Shown: positions 1 to 12,841 of the stretch, in pieces
Layout: each line of letters starts with the position of its first letter
How positions within the stretch are numbered: position 1 is the stretch's first letter
Assembly: GCA_902729315.2 (NCBI GenBank)
Contig: LR746276.1
Span: forward strand, 4,944,669-5,008,668
Source: Spirodela intermedia
Taxonomy: Eukaryota; Streptophyta; Magnoliopsida; Alismatales; Araceae
Direction of reading: 5' to 3'
Length of the DNA stretch: 64,000 nucleotides
Position numbers and translations under genes: made by a program
Notes under the pieces: model-generated
Told to the model about the DNA's origin: nothing
Database searches by the model: none
The model's input: the letters and a program-made list of their open reading frames with translations, nothing else

Positions 1-256
1 GACAGCAATCAATATAAACAACCAGAGCAATGTCTTCTGACAAGAACGAGATTAGATGATAACTCCTCATGAAAATAATGATAGTGGACTAGATAAATGA
101 AGTTTTACTAAACGGAAACAAGAAGATTGGTTAGTATTTTGGTAAAGAAAGACGGAGATTTTTTTTACACAAAAAAATTTACATTATTACAAATAAAATG
201 CATTGCCATGGCAATTTACGGAAAAGAAGCCCACTATGAGCTAAACTGGTGCTTAC

Positions 257-3200
257 ATGGAGACCATCAGTTCGCATGTATGTTATCAGACCCGTTGCCT
301 CAGAATCTGAAAGCTTGACCCCTTCATACAATTTTTGAGCCAACTGCACAGAGGCACAGCAGGTCAATGCAAGCACGACAGGGCTCTGAGGAACAAACAA
401 AGCCCAGATACGACATGACATGAAAAACGTCATTTATTGCATGTTTTAGAACTCAACATCGGAAAGCTGACTGTCTGGATAACAATCAAAATTCCCACCT
501 TGGGAATCTAGTAGACGTGAAAAATCGTTGATTTCATTCTTCCTGGCCTTTTTTATGCATTTACCTCGGGACAACATCTTTACTATTCCAGCAACCTTCT
601 GAAGAAAGGCATTTGTTTTTACTAATATCCCTCAACTAAACCAGCATTTTTCTATGAAACCAATATATAAAAAGAAACAAATCAAGCCTTGAACAGTCGA
701 AAAGAAAAGAAAAAGAGGGACCCCACAGAGGACATCAGACAGTTTCATTCTAACGAGTGAAGTATTTGAAAAAAAATCAAAAGGAGGATCCAAATATGGT
801 AATTATGAAGACGAGAACCCAGGTAATTTGGCAGAGGATAGAACTGGATTGGAATACGTACACATTTACCAGGAAAAAAAAGGTTATGTGAAGCTAGTTC
901 GTGTTCTTCCACCTTGACATAGGTCAGTGTGTTGAACAAAGTCCAAGACAGCAATTCCAAATATCTTTTGTCAGTGAGCACTTTTATTTGATTTTTCGGG
1001 GATTTTTGGTGTCAAGGGTGCATGTCATTTTATCTTCATTTTTTGGCACATAGCATAGTTTAATTAATAAGTTGCATTTTTTCTTTTTTTCTTTTATTGT
1101 ATTTTTTTCTTTATTACTTGAGAGTCGAACAGGACCAGACCGTTCCAATTCAACCCAACCCGGACCGGACTGGTACAGTTCAAACCCTGTTCGAGGTTTC
1201 CGTAATAAATACCAGAACCAAAGGTTAATCAAGGAGAAACACGTCTTATTTTCCACCTTTCCATTCAGAATTAGGCTTTTCGCCGCCTGTAACATAGTGA
1301 TCAACACATTTCTTCATACCATTTCAGCACACACACAAAAAGGTAAGGAACAAAATCAACAAGCTCATCAGAGCAGACGGAAAATGGAACCCACATTATA
1401 TCCAATAAATAGTCTGCCTCAAGAACTATTTGCCCACTTTTTGTCTTTCAATAAAGTTTCATAATTCCAAAACATAAACAACCTCAATTTAAGAAATTTT
1501 AGAAATAGATATACCTTATTCGCCTAAAAAAATTTGAAAAAGTTCCACAAAAGCGATAGTAAGAAAAACGATGGGCATTTCAACTTTACATGAGGATAAT
1601 TTACCTTCATAGTATATGCAGCTGAAAACTGTAACTTGTTGGCAGCATCTTGTTGAAGAGATGATGTGATATAAGGCATTGGAGGATTTCTCTGGATTTT
1701 GCTTGTTTTTGACGCCACTACCATAAATTTGGACGAAGATATTCTCTTCTTAATTGCCTCTGCCTGATCATCCGAAGATATTGATAACTGATCCAGCTTT
1801 TTGGAGACAAAATGAGTTAACTGCGAGAGGATGGAAACACCTTTGGAAGAGGTAGAACTGGTAGCTCCAAATTCAACTCCAACACTCCAATACTCTTGGG
1901 ATTTAAATTGATCAATTTCCATTTCCCTGTCACATATGAGAGCTAAAGCTGCAGATTGGACACGTCCAGCTGACTGACATCCGGGTAGTTTCCTCCACAG
2001 TAGTGGTGAGATACTAAACCCAATCAGATAGTCAAGTGCACGCCGAGCAAGATAGGCATTCACCAAGTGAGTGTCAATATTTCTGGGAGACTGCAATGCA
2101 TTTTTAATTGCTGTCTCAGTTATTTCATGAAAAACAACCCGTGCCACATTAATATTTTCACTTAAGGCATCTTGTTGCATTAACATTTCGATAATATGCC
2201 AGGCAATTGCTTCTCCTTCACGGTCAGGATCTGATGCAAGAATTAGGTTGTCCACTCTGGAAAAGATTACGGACATTCAGACAATGAAATCCCAGGTACT
2301 GACGGAAGGCATGGAAACAAGAACAATTGAGATTTAGAGGGGAAAAGAGACCAGAACAACAAAAAAAAGTAAAAGTAGAGTGTTCAACCTCGCCAGGCTT
2401 CTTACATACATAATCGTGCTACATGAGCATATACATCTAGGGACTCTCATAAAGCAAGAGCAGCACACAGAGCGCTTTAGATTAGTAAGCTTACTTCCAT
2501 CTTTCACTCTACTAATTTCTTGGTTTTTGAAAGTGGATAGTACCACCAATAGATACTTACAGAAATATCTATCACCATTTTGGCCAGGTATGGACAATAA
2601 CTAAAAATATCCGAATCACAATTTTCTGAGGGCTAGATACATATGTGAATGCCTTAAAGAGGAAATTGTTCATGAAACAGATGCATTCAGCAGTAAAAAT
2701 GTTATGCACCTCATCAAATCAATAATTGTCTGCATCGAAGAGGGATAAGCGAATTCATTTTTATGCTCCATGTGAAGAGAATACATTTCTGAATGTGGAA
2801 AAATAAATATCTATGATGAAGAGAATAAACAAGGAATAAAGTTGGCTGTGTAATAGGAAGGAAAATTTCAGAAACCATACAGACAAGGAAGAGGGTATAC
2901 AGAATTCACTGCCGAAGGACATCATTGGACAGGAGAATCACATTCAAATCCACTATGACAAGAAGTTTTGGAAGCGGATAAATGAATGACAGGCATACTT
3001 CCATTATAATTAGAGTGTGACAGATGAACGAAATGATAAATGAACGATAAATGTGAAGTGAAATTCGAAAATGACAATAAAACCAGTGACCTATGTCTGG
3101 CATTGTCATTTATAGCTTGATTTGAACCTGAGGATTAAAAATTGGAAATTAACTGAAAATGAATGCGTCAGCCATGAGAATGTCCCAAATGCTGGGAGGA

Positions 3201-5060
3201 TATTCAGCAACCACAGACGTAAAAGAGAAAAATACGATTGACTAGATGCGGTACTCATGTGCAATAGATACTAGAGACTATCAACGTGGAGGAACTGTAG
3301 AAACCGAAAATCAAATGATTTGCGCGATCCTGTGCATTTTAAGTAATGCAGTTATAATTTATAACGATTGAATGTCTTAAATATTAATTAAAATTTTACC
3401 GACCATATAAACAACAATGAAATGATATCCATTCAGCATACAATTCTTTAGTCTATGATCAAATAGATTGATGATGGACGATTTGATTTTTTGTGGGAAC
3501 CATGGGACATTGAACAAATTATATTCAAAGGGCTATAGGGTTGAGGGAAAGAAAAGACCAGAGATTTCAATCTTACCCGCCTAGCGCTACCTTAATGCTC
3601 TTAAGATGGGTCCATGCAGAAGAAGGGACTTCCCAAACCATACTGAAGTCGTCATCAGGCCGTACTGATCCTGACCTCCCAGCAAGGTCCCTCACATGGC
3701 CATAACTAGGCAGCACTTCAAACATATTCCCCAGGTAATTCTGTATAATTTTTGCTTTTGTAGCAGATTCTACAATGACAACTGACTTACCAGAAGGTGG
3801 GTAAAGAGGTCTTATTTCCCTATTCCCCATCTTCAAACCTCCTCCAGATAACGGTTGTTTGCTAACTGTAGATACGGAATCTCCCGTTGATTTAGTTTTC
3901 CTTCTTCGCACAGTCTTTTTACCTTCAGTTTCTACTTCACCAGAAGATATACCATCTGCAGGAAGGGTCTGTACTTTCTTACGACTTTCCTGCTGGCTCC
4001 TCTCAACGGGAGACTTTGCTCTTGGAGTTTTTTCACTGTTTTTTGCTGCTGCTTGCCTTTTTTTAACGGCTTGGCTTAGTGGCTTTTCCGACTTTTCGGT
4101 ATCAACTGTTTCTGCAGCTAATTTAGTAGCTTTTGTTGTCCTATTTTTTTTTGCAGGTGCATTAACCATGACATTTGACAGATCCATCTTCGCTGTCTCC
4201 ACAGCCTTGACCTCTCCCCGGATGCCATTACAAGAAGACAGTATCTTTGTCTGTTTCTGGCGTTCTTGAAATATCTGAACTAAAGAACTTCTGATTGGAC
4301 CATTTTCATGAGCCCCAACCACATGATCACTAACGTCCTTTGAGCTCACTCTCGCTTGAAACTTTGCTATGTTCTTGGATGAAAATAATCTACTGTTATT
4401 CCTTACCTTGTAAATACCAGAAGTATGGTCTTCCCTGAGCCGTATGGTATTAATACTTCTAATTCTCAATTGGGGACGAACACAAAGCAAGCCAACATCC
4501 CCATGTCCAGCATGAACACTCCCCATATTTCTGGCCATCTTAAGCTGAACTGGTTTTACTAATCTCAACCTGCTCCCTTGAAGTGAATGAACGATGCAGG
4601 AATCTGAAAAACTCTGAATAGACCTGCAATGATACTGTCACATGAAACACAAGTGAGACAAAAGAAAACACCTTTACGTGAAAGAAAGATAAGGTTTACT
4701 TGATAATATGTCTCAGTATTTGAGTATTCATCCTACACCGATTTATCCTTCATAAACCAAGAAGATAGAGACTTGCTTCACCAGTCTTCTTAATCTAAAG
4801 CATGATCATTCCCCAAAATGTCACCCTACCGTTCCCTTGTCCACGAATTCCCGCCGTTGATGAGAACCACATAAAATTGTTTATGGAAGAGCTCATGTTT
4901 GGTGTGATAATTTCCAATCTTTGTTTACTTCATCGTCCCGAAAGCCACATTCACGCCCAGTGAGAGGGATTACCATCACTGGAGGCGGCCGAGAAGACGC
5001 AAAGAAAGGACTCCCCTGCAAGTGACTCGTCCCCAGCAGCCTACGCAGCTGAACCGCCAT
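257..5060 (-). CDS. Organellar-type DNA topoisomerase IA (TopA-like), 3' end outside window
   Basis: Type IA topoisomerase, which relaxes negative supercoils by transient single-strand cleavage; in plants the bacterial-type enzyme works in plastids and/or mitochondria. Minus-strand exons: 5060-4974, 4613-3577, 2256-1605 and 343-257, all joining in phase (621 residues seen). Residues 1-29 (MAVQLRRLLGTSH...) look like an organelle presequence. A long Lys/Ser-rich linker follows. The TOPRIM domain starts near residue 306 (SVVIVESATKAK) and continues across the exon 2/3 junction into DPDREGEAIAWH. ARRALDYLIGF, LPGCQSAGRVQSAALAL and YITSSLQQDAANKL follow. Exon 4 carries YMRTDG with the catalytic Tyr at 614. 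After GLH the donor GTAAGC is intact and no further exon is visible before position 1, so the gene runs off the window. The exon 2 acceptor is uncertain: 4613 keeps phase with exon 1, while the better-looking acceptor at 4623 does not. Family assignment is very secure. Confidence 0.9.
344..1604 (-). other. Intron 3 of the topoisomerase gene
   Basis: This intron lies between the GTAAAT donor after YTMK and the TGTGCAG acceptor before LAQKLYEG. It is AT-rich. Short open frames in it on both strands have no recognisable content. A T/C-rich stretch sits at about 1075-1115. Confidence 0.75.
2257..3576 (-). other. Intron 2 of the topoisomerase gene, splitting the TOPRIM domain
   Basis: The donor GTAAGA at 3576 follows VALGG, and the acceptor CCAG at 2257-2260 precedes VDNLILASDPDREG, so the intron interrupts the TOPRIM fold. 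It holds AT-rich DNA and nothing else that I recognise. Confidence 0.75.
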
Positions 5061-6474
5061 GCGAGCTCACTCTTACTCGCCACAGAAGCAACAACTCCTT
5101 CCGGATTGAAAACAGAAAAGAAGCAATGTGTGAAACGAGAGAAATCAGCACCGCCAGCAGTGAAAGCAAAAGCATGGCAATGGCGCGTTCTCCCGCTCTC
5201 CAGCGGTTACCTGCGGACGGACGCGAGAAGTACTGGTGAGGCTTCGAGTCAGCATCTGTCATACCCGAAAAGCATAGCGCCGGATACGGACGTCGAGCAG
5301 GCATTCATATGCGGCGGAGAAGCGAGAAAAACCTCGCCCCCGCCATGGCTCCCCTAGGGCAATTTCCAAGAGCAACACCACGAGAGATGGGGAGGGCTTT
5401 GGAAGAAGGGAGGCGCCAGGGGAGAAGGTGGATAAACCCTGAGCCGAGAATTGGTTCGTTTCGATGTGTACAGTTCTGTGCGTCTCACAGACTTGAGTCC
5501 ATTATGGGTTAAGCTTAGGCCCCCATCATTGGACGATATTCTTCGGTCAACGGTGCTTCTTGGGAATTCTCATCGTCGATATGCTTACATGGTGCACACT
5601 GCAACGTATCCACACATCTCGTATAGTAGGTACTTCTAAAAAAGCTTTTTCGAAAATACCAATGGAAAATTATTATTAAAAAGTTTATAAATATGGAATA
5701 ATAATTAAATAAACCGAATAAAACATGTTTGTCGGTGATTTTTTATCAAAATGTTGTGATTTCTGTAAGACAACATAACCATAATTTATCTACCATATTT
5801 TATTGAACATGAGGAATCTATCGCATCTAGTAATAACCCATTAACTAGTTATATTACATAATATCATACAATTATATATATTTCAGCATTTTCTATGAGT
5901 TTTTTAGAGCCAATGGCCGCATAAATAAATGAGAAACTATGAATAAGTCACATGATTACTATAATAAGTAGACCATTTTTGTATTTAATAAGCAATTTGC
6001 TCGAATCATATATATTATAACTTTACAAGAGCCAATGAGGAATATGTTATGATTTTTTATGATAACCAGGTATTTTTTCATTAAAAGAACGGAAGATATT
6101 GATATTCTCCATATAATGAATTTGACCATCATTTTTTTGACATTATTAAATGGTATATTATGCAATAATTTGCCTCATGAGCCTAAGCTTTGTAGGGTTG
6201 TAACTAAAGCTCATAAGAGGCATGGTGAATTGGACCATTTATTAAATACTAATATGGAAATTTATATCACATAAAATCTCTCCTTTTTTTTCTCCTTGTG
6301 ATAGCGTTAGACTCCATCGCTCAAGGAATTTTTCATGTTCCTGGGTATAATCTCCGATGCTTACAATTTTGCTGGGTTGGGATTTTTCAACAAAATCCCC
6401 CTATTACTCATGTATCAACAAATTAAGATTTAGATGGAACATGTCCTTGCAAAACTATTCCAGTTATCAAGTAG
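5061..6474. other. Intergenic: topoisomerase upstream region, then AT-rich DNA
   Basis: Positions 5061-5450 are the GC-richer 5' flank of the minus-strand topoisomerase gene and should hold its promoter and 5' UTR. Positions 5640-6300 are strongly AT-rich with no gene I can support. No TATA box was convincing. Confidence 0.5.
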
Positions 6475-6527
6475 AGAGAGAAAGGGGCGAGAGGGAGAGG
6501 GAGGGGATAGAGAGAGAGGAGAGAGAG

Positions 6528-6562
<35 letters not shown>

Positions 6563-6684
6563 GGAGAGAGAGAGACACTTCCTCCTGAAAACCTAGTTTT
6601 ACCATCTCTGCTAGCATCCAGTGAATTAAAGGTTTCTTCCAGCAGTAGTAACAGGCACTAGAGGACAGAGAGAGAGAGGGAGAG

Positions 6685-6716
<32 letters not shown>

Positions 6717-6892
6717 AGAGAGAGAGAGAGGGAAGAGACGGAGGGGTAGAGAGAGACGAAAGAGAGAGAGAGAGAGGGAGAGAGAGAGAGGGGGAGAGAT
6801 AGATGCTTCCTCCTGAAAAGTTAGTTGTACCATCTCTGTAAGCATCCAGTGAAATTAACGTTTCTTCTAGCTGTAGTAACAAGGACTGGAGG
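6474..6892. repeat. GA-rich microsatellite with a tandemly duplicated ~88-bp unique block
   Basis: Two imperfect GA tracts (about 6474-6573 and 6664-6802) alternate with two copies of the same unique block (6578-6663 and 6805-6892). Both copies start CTTCCTCCTGAAAA and contain ACCATCTCTG and AGCATCCAGTGAA. The whole is a two-unit tandem duplication of about 227 bp. Open frames reading as Arg/Glu or Ser/Leu repeats across it are artefacts of the dinucleotide repeat. Confidence 0.85.
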
Positions 6893-7343
6893 CAAAATAC
6901 TTCCCGTATACCAGGCCGCCAAGGCCAGAGATGAAGCAAGTGTTTTATGAGAGACAAGAGTTTTAGCCGGATCAAGGAAAATAAAATGACATGGATTCAA
7001 GCGAAGGTAAAGACAACCGATTCTACTCCATATAAGATGAACAACTTTGAAAAGACGTTTGTTTATGATACAGAGATTGCATATTGAAATAAATACAGGG
7101 ATTTCCTTCCGCCCGCCATCCAACAATGTGTTCTTCAGCCAGCTGCCCCAAAGCTGCCTCAGAATCTTCCGAAGGCATTGCTCAATGAACAGATTCTACC
7201 ACCATGAAAATCATGAAGGAAGAAGATGAGAGATCACAGCATGACAATGGTTCCATGTGAAACCCTCATAGATTTATGCCATGCTCGCATGCCTCATCTG
7301 TCTGCTTAATTCACGTGGCAACTGGGTGAGATTGATTGCTTAC

Positions 7344-8594
7344 TCAGTAGATGGATGAATCAAATCTGGGTTCATAAAAGCAAATCTGACTGCTGCATAA
7401 CTGCAGAGCACAGCCAGCTATCCATGACCATGCTTTCTTCTCAACGTCATACAGGAGCCCCCTCCCTTGGTTCCATGTGGTAAAGCATATCAAGTTATCC
7501 TGACCAAAACACTCAAATCTTTCAGCAGACAGCCTCAGCAGTGCCCTAAAATATTTCGGAGGCATCCTATTTATCTCTACCCACACTGTTCTGACGTGAT
7601 CCAACTCCCAAATTCTCATGCTCTGCAAGGTACTGTACAGCCCAATCCTCCCCACCAAGAACAATCGCTTGTGAGAACCAGCAACCAAGTAACCATCCAA
7701 CAGAGATCGAGGAAATTTGGCAGGTATGTGCTCCCAGCATCCGGTATCTATTCGATACATCATCATACCAAGCGGAGAAAGTGTCTCCAGGTACAACCGA
7801 GAGTCACAGAACGCCATCTTTGAAGAACAGACACTAACAGCAGGCATTATCTGATTGAGAGACCAGGAGTCAAGCTTTGAATCATAGACCTCTGTGGGTA
7901 GAGGTTCATAAACATCACTTGCAGCAATCACCTTGAACGATCTGTCCATCCTGTCAACAACCAGGATCAATTGACGTTGTTGATTATAGTGCATCATGGG
8001 CAATAATCTCCATTCCTGCGTAAGAGGATTGCAGACTATGATTCTAAAAAGAAGCCCATCAAATCCAGAAAGGCAAATGAGACCACCTGAGGAACCAACT
8101 AAGAAGAAGGCCCAGTGGGGCAAAAACCCAGAAGGTATCTTATACCATGTCTTCAGCGGCAAACTGAAAACAGAGCAATGGTGGGTCTGGGAATTCCTCC
8201 AGAGGGTGAGAAGGCAAGGACCATGGGATGGAACCTGAGAGTGGAACTTCAGAAAACTATTGTCATTAAGAATGGAGTTCCATCGTCTGCAAACGGACCG
8301 CATCCTAAATAGCAGGAATGGAGGAATTCGCGCAAGAACCTCGCTCAATAAATCGTCTGGCAGCTTTGCCCAAATGTCATGTTCCATGTGGACATCCGCT
8401 TGGATGATCTTGCTAAATGTTGTCACAGTCTCTTCGTCAAACCCTCTCGGCTTCGTCTTTATCACTTTCTGCCGCGAAGGGCTAGTGTTCTGCATACCAT
8501 TCCTCGCCACAACTACAGTCTGTTTTAGACTACCATTTTCCAGAAATGTGTTGCTGTTTATCGTTATGGATCCTGTTTTTCCATCCCCAATCAT
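7344..8594 (-). CDS. F-box/kelch-repeat protein, At5g15710 type
   Basis: A predicted substrate receptor of an SCF ubiquitin ligase: the F-box binds the Skp1/ASK adaptor and the C-terminal kelch-like propeller recruits a target, which is not known to me. The coding part is one exon of 416 residues. The F-box begins near residue 70 ([19 protein letters not shown]...[13 protein letters not shown]). The rest carries stretches that I recall as strongly conserved in this plant subfamily: [57 protein letters not shown] and [14 protein letters not shown]. The ATG at 8594 is the first in frame after the acceptor TTGCAG at 8622-8627. An upstream 5' UTR exon probably ends at the donor AAG|GTATGT (9329), giving a ~700-bp 5' UTR intron. 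I cannot exclude a few extra N-terminal residues from that exon. Confidence 0.92.
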   Translation of the reverse strand: MIGDGKTGSITINSNTFLENGSLKQTVVVARNGMQNTSPSRQKVIKTKPRGFDEETVTTFSKIIQADVHMEHDIWAKLPDDLLSEVLARIPPFLLFRMRSVCRRWNSILNDNSFLKFHSQVPSHGPCLLTLWRNSQTHHCSVFSLPLKTWYKIPSGFLPHWAFFLVGSSGGLICLSGFDGLLFRIIVCNPLTQEWRLLPMMHYNQQRQLILVVDRMDRSFKVIAASDVYEPLPTEVYDSKLDSWSLNQIMPAVSVCSSKMAFCDSRLYLETLSPLGMMMYRIDTGCWEHIPAKFPRSLLDGYLVAGSHKRLFLVGRIGLYSTLQSMRIWELDHVRTVWVEINRMPPKYFRALLRLSAERFECFGQDNLICFTTWNQGRGLLYDVEKKAWSWIAGCALQLCSSQICFYEPRFDSSIY

Positions 8595-8621
8595 CTTTTC
8601 CAGAGTCTCGTGCAAGTATAG

Positions 8622-9650
8622 CTGCAATGGAATATGAAATCAGAACAGAAGAACTCTTACGTAAATATACATGTATAGATCATTGATACGGATTGAACGT
8701 CTGAAAAGACATCTGAAAAGACTCATCTGCGACAGTAACCAAAGAAAAAACAACTCCATAATTATACATTATAAATAAATGAGCCAACAAGGCGAAGTAG
8801 ATCCAACTAAACGCATGAAAAAATGAATAAAATGTATACACTACACTGATTGTAAGCTTATCGAGAGACCGGAACATTTTCTCATGGGAAGCTCATAATT
8901 TTTTCGTCCATTATGGAGGCGAACATTGCAGGAAAACAAAAGCAGGAGCTTCGACAAGTATTCCGATGGAAAGCTAAAAGTGCAAACCACTCATTGGACG
9001 GAAGATGAACCGGTTGAGAATCTCAAAAATGCGGATCTTAGCTCCACCAAAGTCCAAGCATGAACTCGGGGCACTACATTCCGCATCTACGCTGAAGAAA
9101 ACCAAAAATCAGGAACTAAAAAAAAAGGAGGAAATCTCCGATGAAGAGGGTCGAGAAAACAAAAAAACCGCCAGAATCAGCATCCTATCAGTGCGTAAGA
9201 ACAGGCATCAAACGGGAGAATCGACATAAAAACCCAGACCTCTCGCTCCACATGCGAAAAAACGTGAAGAACAAAAAGCCGAGAACTAATTCCCTCCGAA
9301 CACATCCATCCAACGGAGTACCACATACCTTGTTGATGGCACTCTCGTCTCCACACTCCCTCCGAAAATACAAGATGAAGAAAAGGAAGTCACCCTTCTC
9401 CCCTTCGAGGATACGAGGGATGAGGTGCAGATGGCAGCGGGGAGACCCTTTCGATCAGATTCCTCCCGCCGGCAACCCTCGCCGGCAGTCGAAGCCTACA
9501 CAAGATGGGAGAAATGGAGAGGAGGGGCGCCTAAAGTGGGGCCCCACGCCACGCCATCCTCACATCGGACGGTCCAGATCGCCTGAATATATGTACCCCC
9601 GCCCCCTTCCCCCTCCTATTGCTCGACGGCCAACCAACCCTTTTTAAATC
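8622..9650 (-). promoter_or_regulatory. 5' UTR intron, leader exon and promoter region of the F-box gene
   Basis: The acceptor at 8622 and a good donor at 9328 (minus-strand AACAAG|GTATGTGG) suggest a leader intron over 8622-9328. The leader exon and promoter lie above 9329, in GC-richer sequence up to about 9650. Small plus-strand frames here (9005-9647) are Lys/Arg-rich without recognisable domains and were not annotated. Confidence 0.5.
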
Positions 9651-9936
9651 TCGAACCCCAGTGCTTTAGGCACTGAACGCACGGTTGAGCATTTAGAATC
9701 TAATTCCAAAGCTTCAGTCCACGTATTAAACTTACCCTTGTCACTATTTTCTCTGACGCGTATGCGGCGCGATACTTAACAATGCCGTCCACGTGGATAA
9801 TTTGGCCATGAAACAATCAAGTAAAATATTAACAAAATTAATTATTTTCGCCAATAGCCCAGCCCAGATTTCTCCTCACCATAGCTAGCAAAGATATCCA
9901 ACTAGATGAGGACATCTAAACAGTCACCCAACTCAT

Positions 9937-10490
9937 CTTTGACCAACATTGTTGACTTAGACACAACATGTTTGGACTTCATTGGGGTGTGTGCCAACGT
10001 TGTGGAATGTGGCTACCCCCTTTGACCTAATTTGGTTTGTAGAGAGGTTAAGGTGAAGCTATGTTTAGATGACACCTCCTCTTTGACCAATCATTGTTGA
10101 CTTCAACACAACATGTTTGGACTTCATTGGGGTGTGCCAATGTTGTGGAATGTGGCAACCCCGCAACTCATTCCACAACATTGGGGACAACATGCTAGGG
10201 TCAAACTCTACTTAACCCCACAACTCATCTTTGACCGACATTATTTGACTTACACAACACACTTGGATTTCATTGGGATGTGCATTCATGTTGTGGGAGT
10301 TGACTACCCTAGTTTGACCTTAATTTTTTGTGTGTTCGACAAGCTAGGGTCAAACCATATTTAGCCCCCCAACTCATCTTTGACCCACATTGCCTTGATA
10401 CCACTTTCGGGCTGCATTGGGGTGTGTGCTAGTGTCATTAAGTGGCTAACGCAACTTGATCAAACCATGTTTAGCCCCTCCCTAGCCCTC
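9937..10490. repeat. Minisatellite, four copies of a ~148-bp unit
   Basis: Four degenerate copies begin with CTTTGACC at 9937, 10081, 10229 and 10378 (spacings 144, 148 and 149). Shared words within units include ACTCATCTTTGACC, TTGGACTTCATTGGGGTG, TGTTGTGGAATGTGGC and GGGTCAAAC. The fourth copy is the most diverged. Open frames across it (such as 10113-10364) are repeat artefacts. Confidence 0.85.
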
Positions 10491-11520
10491 TTAAAGGTGG
10501 CCATGACATTTGACTTTATGTTTTGACTTGGGTTTTCTTGCATGCTTCAACTTAAATACATAATTGAAAAAGATAATCTTAAAATCTAGATCTGGTCATG
10601 TTTGTCACAAGGTTATCCCACTTTCATCAGCATATTGACTCACCAACATTGGGGCACATGTTTTACTAGACCATGCCTACATGTCAATAAGGCCAGCCCC
10701 AAAACCCAGAACCCATAGGCCATGCTTTTTAAGTCTTTTGTTAGAACTTATAATTTATCCAAATGAACGATTTGAACACTTATGGATTCTAATAGCTCAT
10801 TGCAGAGTCGATCATATGCACCTTTCAATTCCTAGATGTGGATCTCGTACCTATGAATGGCATTTGTCTATGCTACACAAGGTTTATATCATCCCATCTT
10901 GTGATAATCATATGATACATGTTGTTATCTTAGTTTATAACTCTAATTTAAGAAATCATTATTTAGATTGAATTATATATATATATTAAATTCCACACTT
11001 GTAATCTAGAATATCCTGATTTGAAATTCCAATTATAAGTGAACCTCTAAAGATATTTCAAAAAACTGTCAACACTTGCATGAATTCGTCCTAAAATTTA
11101 TTGAAGAGTTTAAAGATACCTATTAGCTTGGAGTAGACGGTTTGGGTCTGAAGGTCCCCTATATCGCGAGGAAGGTTTAGAGGGAGAGAGAGAGCAGCCA
11201 TGAAGGACTCGCCGATGAATGAGAGAAGTGGGAGAGGAATATATAATAGCAGGTGTTGGAACAGACCCATCTAGTTGAATGTGGATGTCTGCATGGGGAT
11301 GGGCGCTCAGAGAATAGATAAAGGAGGACGAGACCTAGGGTTTGTGCGGGTGAGGGACTGAGGCGCCACCGTGTTCGCACAGTTCTCCGTTCAACCTCAT
11401 CTTCTTCTGGATCCATGCATGCTGTGGGGCAAGCTGGTTGGGGATAAAATAAGTAGAGGATGAGGACGAGGCGATGTGAAAGGAGGAAAGGAGAGCATAT
11501 GGCTGCGGTGTGGGGTTGCT
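10491..11520. other. Intergenic DNA upstream of the secreted-peptide gene
   Basis: AT-rich DNA to about 11150, then GC/GA-richer sequence. No gene is supported. A minus-strand frame at 11177-11776 reads through a CT repeat and has no recognisable domain. Confidence 0.4.
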
Positions 11521-11550
11521 CCCTATTTAAGACCCTCTCAAGTTTTCCCT

Positions 11551-11606
<56 letters not shown>

Positions 11607-11788
11607 CTCTCTTTGTAAAGAGAAGTAGCGCTTCTCTCCCTCGTTCTCCACCTGTCTCTAAACGGAGGATACTGCGGCCACTTTTCTCCTTCTATGTCTG
11701 TGTTGGTGAGTGAGAAACATACGTTGCCCTTCAGCCCACCTCTCTTTCTTTCTCTCTCTACGTTAGGGAAGGCCATCGGGAGACAATC
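11521..11788 (+). promoter_or_regulatory. Putative core promoter and CT-rich leader of the peptide gene
   Basis: A TATA-like TATTTAAG at about 11525 is followed by a long (CT)n tract at 11555-11611, then by GC-richer leader sequence up to the ATG at 11789. CT-rich leaders with GA/CT elements are common just downstream of plant start sites. This is inference, and no transcription start is shown. Confidence 0.35.
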
Positions 11789-12469
11789 ATGGGGGCTGTG
11801 AGCTTCACTGGCTTGTCACTCATCCTTTTGTTCTCCTACGTTCATCCAGGGGGCTCTACTGCGCGCTCCCGTGCAGGTATCTTCCCTCCCTTTCTTCCTA
11901 CGAGTTTACCGTTGAAAGATTTCCTCTTCTCCTCTCTTCCATAACCTCTCTCTACATACATGTTTCTAGTTGTGGAGCTTGGAAGGCAGGCAAACGCTGA
12001 TTGGGCCCTCCATAGTCGTCCCGTAAGAATTTCTCTTCATCCTTTTCTATTTTATCATCTTCTTCTGGTTTTATGCGATGACGATCGTCGTCATATTCCT
12101 CTTTATCATCTATTACTTTCGTCTCCTACCCTCTTTTCTGCATCTTCTTCTTCGCCTCTAACCATCATCGAGCTCAGCTTCTCCTACTCAACACATTTCC
12201 CCATCTTCTTCTTCACCTCAAATCATCATCATCATCATCATCATCATCTTCTTCTTCTAAGGGCCCTCAGTCGTCTCCAGGAACTCCGCCGCCATGACAA
12301 AGGCGAAGTGCCGAGGGGAAGGCGGAGGGCCGCCGAGAAGAAAGGAGCGAGGAAACCAGGTGCTAGCTCTTCTTCTGGAAACTCTCACCTCTTGAGGGGC
12401 TCTCCCTTCCTCCCCCCATCTCTTGGATTCCATCCCCCTATGCTCAGATTACCGTCCCAAGAACAACTG

Positions 12470-12539
<70 letters not shown>

Positions 12540-12793
12540 AGAGGGAGGGAAGGGGAGGAGCACGAGAAGGGTAAAATATTTCTGCTGCAGGGACGACTAT
12601 ACAAGAGAGAGTTTGCGCTCCATAAAAGCTCTGGGTCGTTTCTTTTTTTCTTGTTCTTACATGTCAGAGAGAGGAGAGAGAAGCAGGCAACTAAGGCCTT
12701 CAAGAGAGGTTATTTTATCGAGAGAGTGCACCCTAGGAAGAACAGGGGGTTCCTCCGGTTTCAAGCTCTTTTTTTCACTTCCCTTTCATCTAT

Positions 12794-12841
<48 letters not shown>

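Noticed and set aside
3859-4269. 136-codon plus-strand frame
   Set aside because: Antisense of the topoisomerase linker exon.
6357-6975. Open frames made of Arg/Glu or Ser/Leu repeats
   Set aside because: Translation of GA/CT microsatellites, with no domain content.
7467-8637. Several plus-strand frames opposite the F-box gene
   Set aside because: Shadow frames of a strongly conserved minus-strand coding exon.
11177-11776. 199-codon minus-strand frame
   Set aside because: It runs through a CT repeat and the leader of the peptide gene and has no recognisable domain.
11960-12574. 204-codon plus-strand frame
   Set aside because: It contains exons 2 and 3 of the peptide gene plus translated intron and ends in a GA repeat; not an independent gene.
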